From: CBDCWA01 sp046048295
Lineage (GTDB): Bacteria > Pseudomonadota > Alphaproteobacteria > Rhizobiales > Hyphomicrobiaceae
Length of the DNA stretch: 6,977 nt
Assembly (NCBI GenBank): GCA_046048295.1
Contig: JBJOGJ010000207.1
Span: 1 to 6,977, forward strand
Direction of reading: 5' to 3'
The notes under the pieces were generated by a model. The model was not told the DNA's origin and searched no databases. It saw only the letters and a program-made list of their open reading frames with translations. Both the position numbers and the translations under genes were made by a program. Position 1 is the stretch's first letter. Each line of letters opens with the position of its first letter. This document shows, in pieces, positions 5,639 to 6,977 of this stretch.

Positions 5639-6977
5639 ATGGCGTCTGCAACTCAAAGCGATCTCGGCCAGTTGCCGGAGTGGAACCTCACCGATCTCTA
5701 TGCCTCGCCGGAAGCGCCGGAGGTCGGGCGTGACCTGGACAAGGCGGAGACCGAGGCGCGGGCGCTCAAGGCGGACTATCAGGGCAGGATCGTTGGGCTC
5801 GGGGCCGACGGAAAGGCGTTGGCCGATGTCGTCAGGCGCTACGAGGCATTGTCCGATGTGATGGGGCGCGTCGGCTCCTATGCGGGGCTGCTTTACGCCG
5901 GTGATCGCTCCAACTCGAAGCTCGCCAAGTTCCACGGCGATACCATGGAGCGGCTGACAAAGATTTCGTCCGACCTGATCTTCCTCGAACTCGAGCTCAA
6001 CCAGATCGGGGATGCCGAACTGGCCAAGGCGCTCAGCCACCCAGACCTCGCCAAGTACAAGCCTTGGTTCGAGGAACTCAGGAAGGAGAAGCCCTACCAG
6101 CTCGAGGAGAGGATCGAGCAACTGTTCCACGAGAAGTCGCAGACGGCGCGGGGGGCGTGGAACCGTCTGTTCGACGAGACGATGACGTCTCTGCGGTTCG
6201 AGGTCGAGGGCGAGGCGCAGCCGCTCGCGATCGAGCCGACACTGAACCTGTTGTCGAACGCCGATCCGAAGCGGCGCGAAGCGGGCGCGAAGGCGCTGGC
6301 CAAGACGTTCGGCGACAATATCCGGTTGTTCACGCTGATCACGAACACGCTTGCCAAGGACAAGGAGATTTCCGATCGCTGGCGCGGCTTCAAGGACGTT
6401 GCAGATGGACGGCATCTCAGCAACCGTGTCGAGGGGCCGGTGGTCGAGGCGCTGGTCTCAGCCGTGAAGGCCGCCTACCCGAGGTTGTCGCACCGGTATT
6501 ACGCCATGAAGGCGAAATGGCTCGGGATGGACAAGCTCAACACCTGGGATCGCAACGCGCCGCTGCCCGAGAAGCCGGAGCGGACGATCACATGGCCGGA
6601 GGCGAAGGACATCGTGCTCAAGTCCTACGCGGGGTTCGATCCCGCGATGTCGGATATCGCAGCGCGCTTCTTCGACCGGCGCTGGATCGATGCGCCGGTG
6701 CGTCCCGGCAAGTCGCCAGGGGCATTCGCGCACCCGACGGTGCCGTCCGCGCATCCCTACGTGCTGCTCAACTACCAGGGCAAGTCGCGGGACGTGATGA
6801 CGCTCGCCCACGAGCTCGGTCATGGGGTCCATCAGGTGCTCGCGGCCCAGCAGGGTCCGCTGCTGGCGCATACGCCGCTGACGCTTGCGGAGACGGCCTC
6901 GGTGTTCGGCGAGATGCTGACCTTCCAGGCGTTGCTCAAGGGAGCGACGGACAGGCGTGAGCGCAAGGCTCTGATCG
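5639..6977 (+). CDS. pepF: M3-family oligoendopeptidase (PepF/M3B type), 3' end beyond window
   Basis: The frame is open from the ATG at 5639 to the right edge, giving 446 residues; full-length relatives have about 600, so roughly the last quarter is missing. GAGGA (5630-5634) lies 4 bases upstream of the start. The N-terminus PEWNLTDLY (13-21) is typical of the family. Residues about 20-360 are the mainly helical part that shapes the substrate channel. The zinc site is present: H391-E392-L393-G394-H395, then Glu418 in LAETASVFGEM as the third metal ligand. Members are cytoplasmic zinc metallopeptidases that cut short peptides and help peptide turnover, with no role in bulk protein digestion. 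No signal peptide is present, in agreement. The gene points away from the response regulator. The gene name is used by family likeness; substrate preference cannot be read from the sequence. Confidence 0.93.
   Translation, partial: MASATQSDLGQLPEWNLTDLYASPEAPEVGRDLDKAETEARALKADYQGRIVGLGADGKALADVVRRYEALSDVMGRVGSYAGLLYAGDRSNSKLAKFHGDTMERLTKISSDLIFLELELNQIGDAELAKALSHPDLAKYKPWFEELRKEKPYQLEERIEQLFHEKSQTARGAWNRLFDETMTSLRFEVEGEAQPLAIEPTLNLLSNADPKRREAGAKALAKTFGDNIRLFTLITNTLAKDKEISDRWRGFKDVADGRHLSNRVEGPVVEALVSAVKAAYPRLSHRYYAMKAKWLGMDKLNTWDRNAPLPEKPERTITWPEAKDIVLKSYAGFDPAMSDIAARFFDRRWIDAPVRPGKSPGAFAHPTVPSAHPYVLLNYQGKSRDVMTLAHELGHGVHQVLAAQQGPLLAHTPLTLAETASVFGEMLTFQALLKGATDRRERKALI

Noticed and set aside
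5558..6415. Minus-strand frame of 285 codons opposite the oligoendopeptidase
   Set aside because: Arg/Leu-rich shadow of the plus-strand gene, which has the family start, zinc site and ribosome binding site.

Overview
The window looks like a GC-rich chromosomal segment from an alphaproteobacterium, probably Hyphomicrobiales or a relative. I infer this from codon use, from the protein families, and from the style of the orphan NtrC-type regulator; I ran no database search. Five protein genes account for nearly all of it, and two are cut by the window edges. I saw no rRNA, tRNA, CRISPR array, insertion sequence or phage gene.

Layout, left to right. (1) Positions 1-405, minus strand: the first 135 residues of a Rossmann-like protein with an N-terminal FVISPIG motif and an NPNVYYEL motif. 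It resembles nucleoside 2-deoxyribosyltransferase/TIR-like proteins, and its ribosome binding site can pair into a hairpin. (2) 488-1876, minus: an exported M15-type (DUF882/YcbK/MepK-like) murein endopeptidase with a long proline-rich C-terminal extension. (3) 2023-3663, minus: an exported YcbB/LdtD-type L,D-transpeptidase. (4) 3860-5368, minus: an NtrC-type sigma-54-dependent response regulator. (5) 5639 to the right edge, plus: an M3-family oligoendopeptidase (PepF type), cut after its zinc site. Genes 4 and 5 diverge from a 270-base spacer.

Genes 2 and 3 form the clearest functional unit. One product makes direct peptide cross-links in peptidoglycan and the other belongs to a family that cuts such links. 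The same neighbouring pair (ycbB-ycbK) exists in E. coli. The response regulator lies upstream on the same strand, but 196 bases with several inverted repeats separate it from the transpeptidase gene, so shared transcription is not established. The oligoendopeptidase is a cytoplasmic peptide-degrading enzyme with no evident link to the others.

Most of the window is ordinary housekeeping. The least explained parts are the truncated FVISPIG protein at the left edge, the non-standard middle region of the transpeptidase, and the long extension on the endopeptidase.
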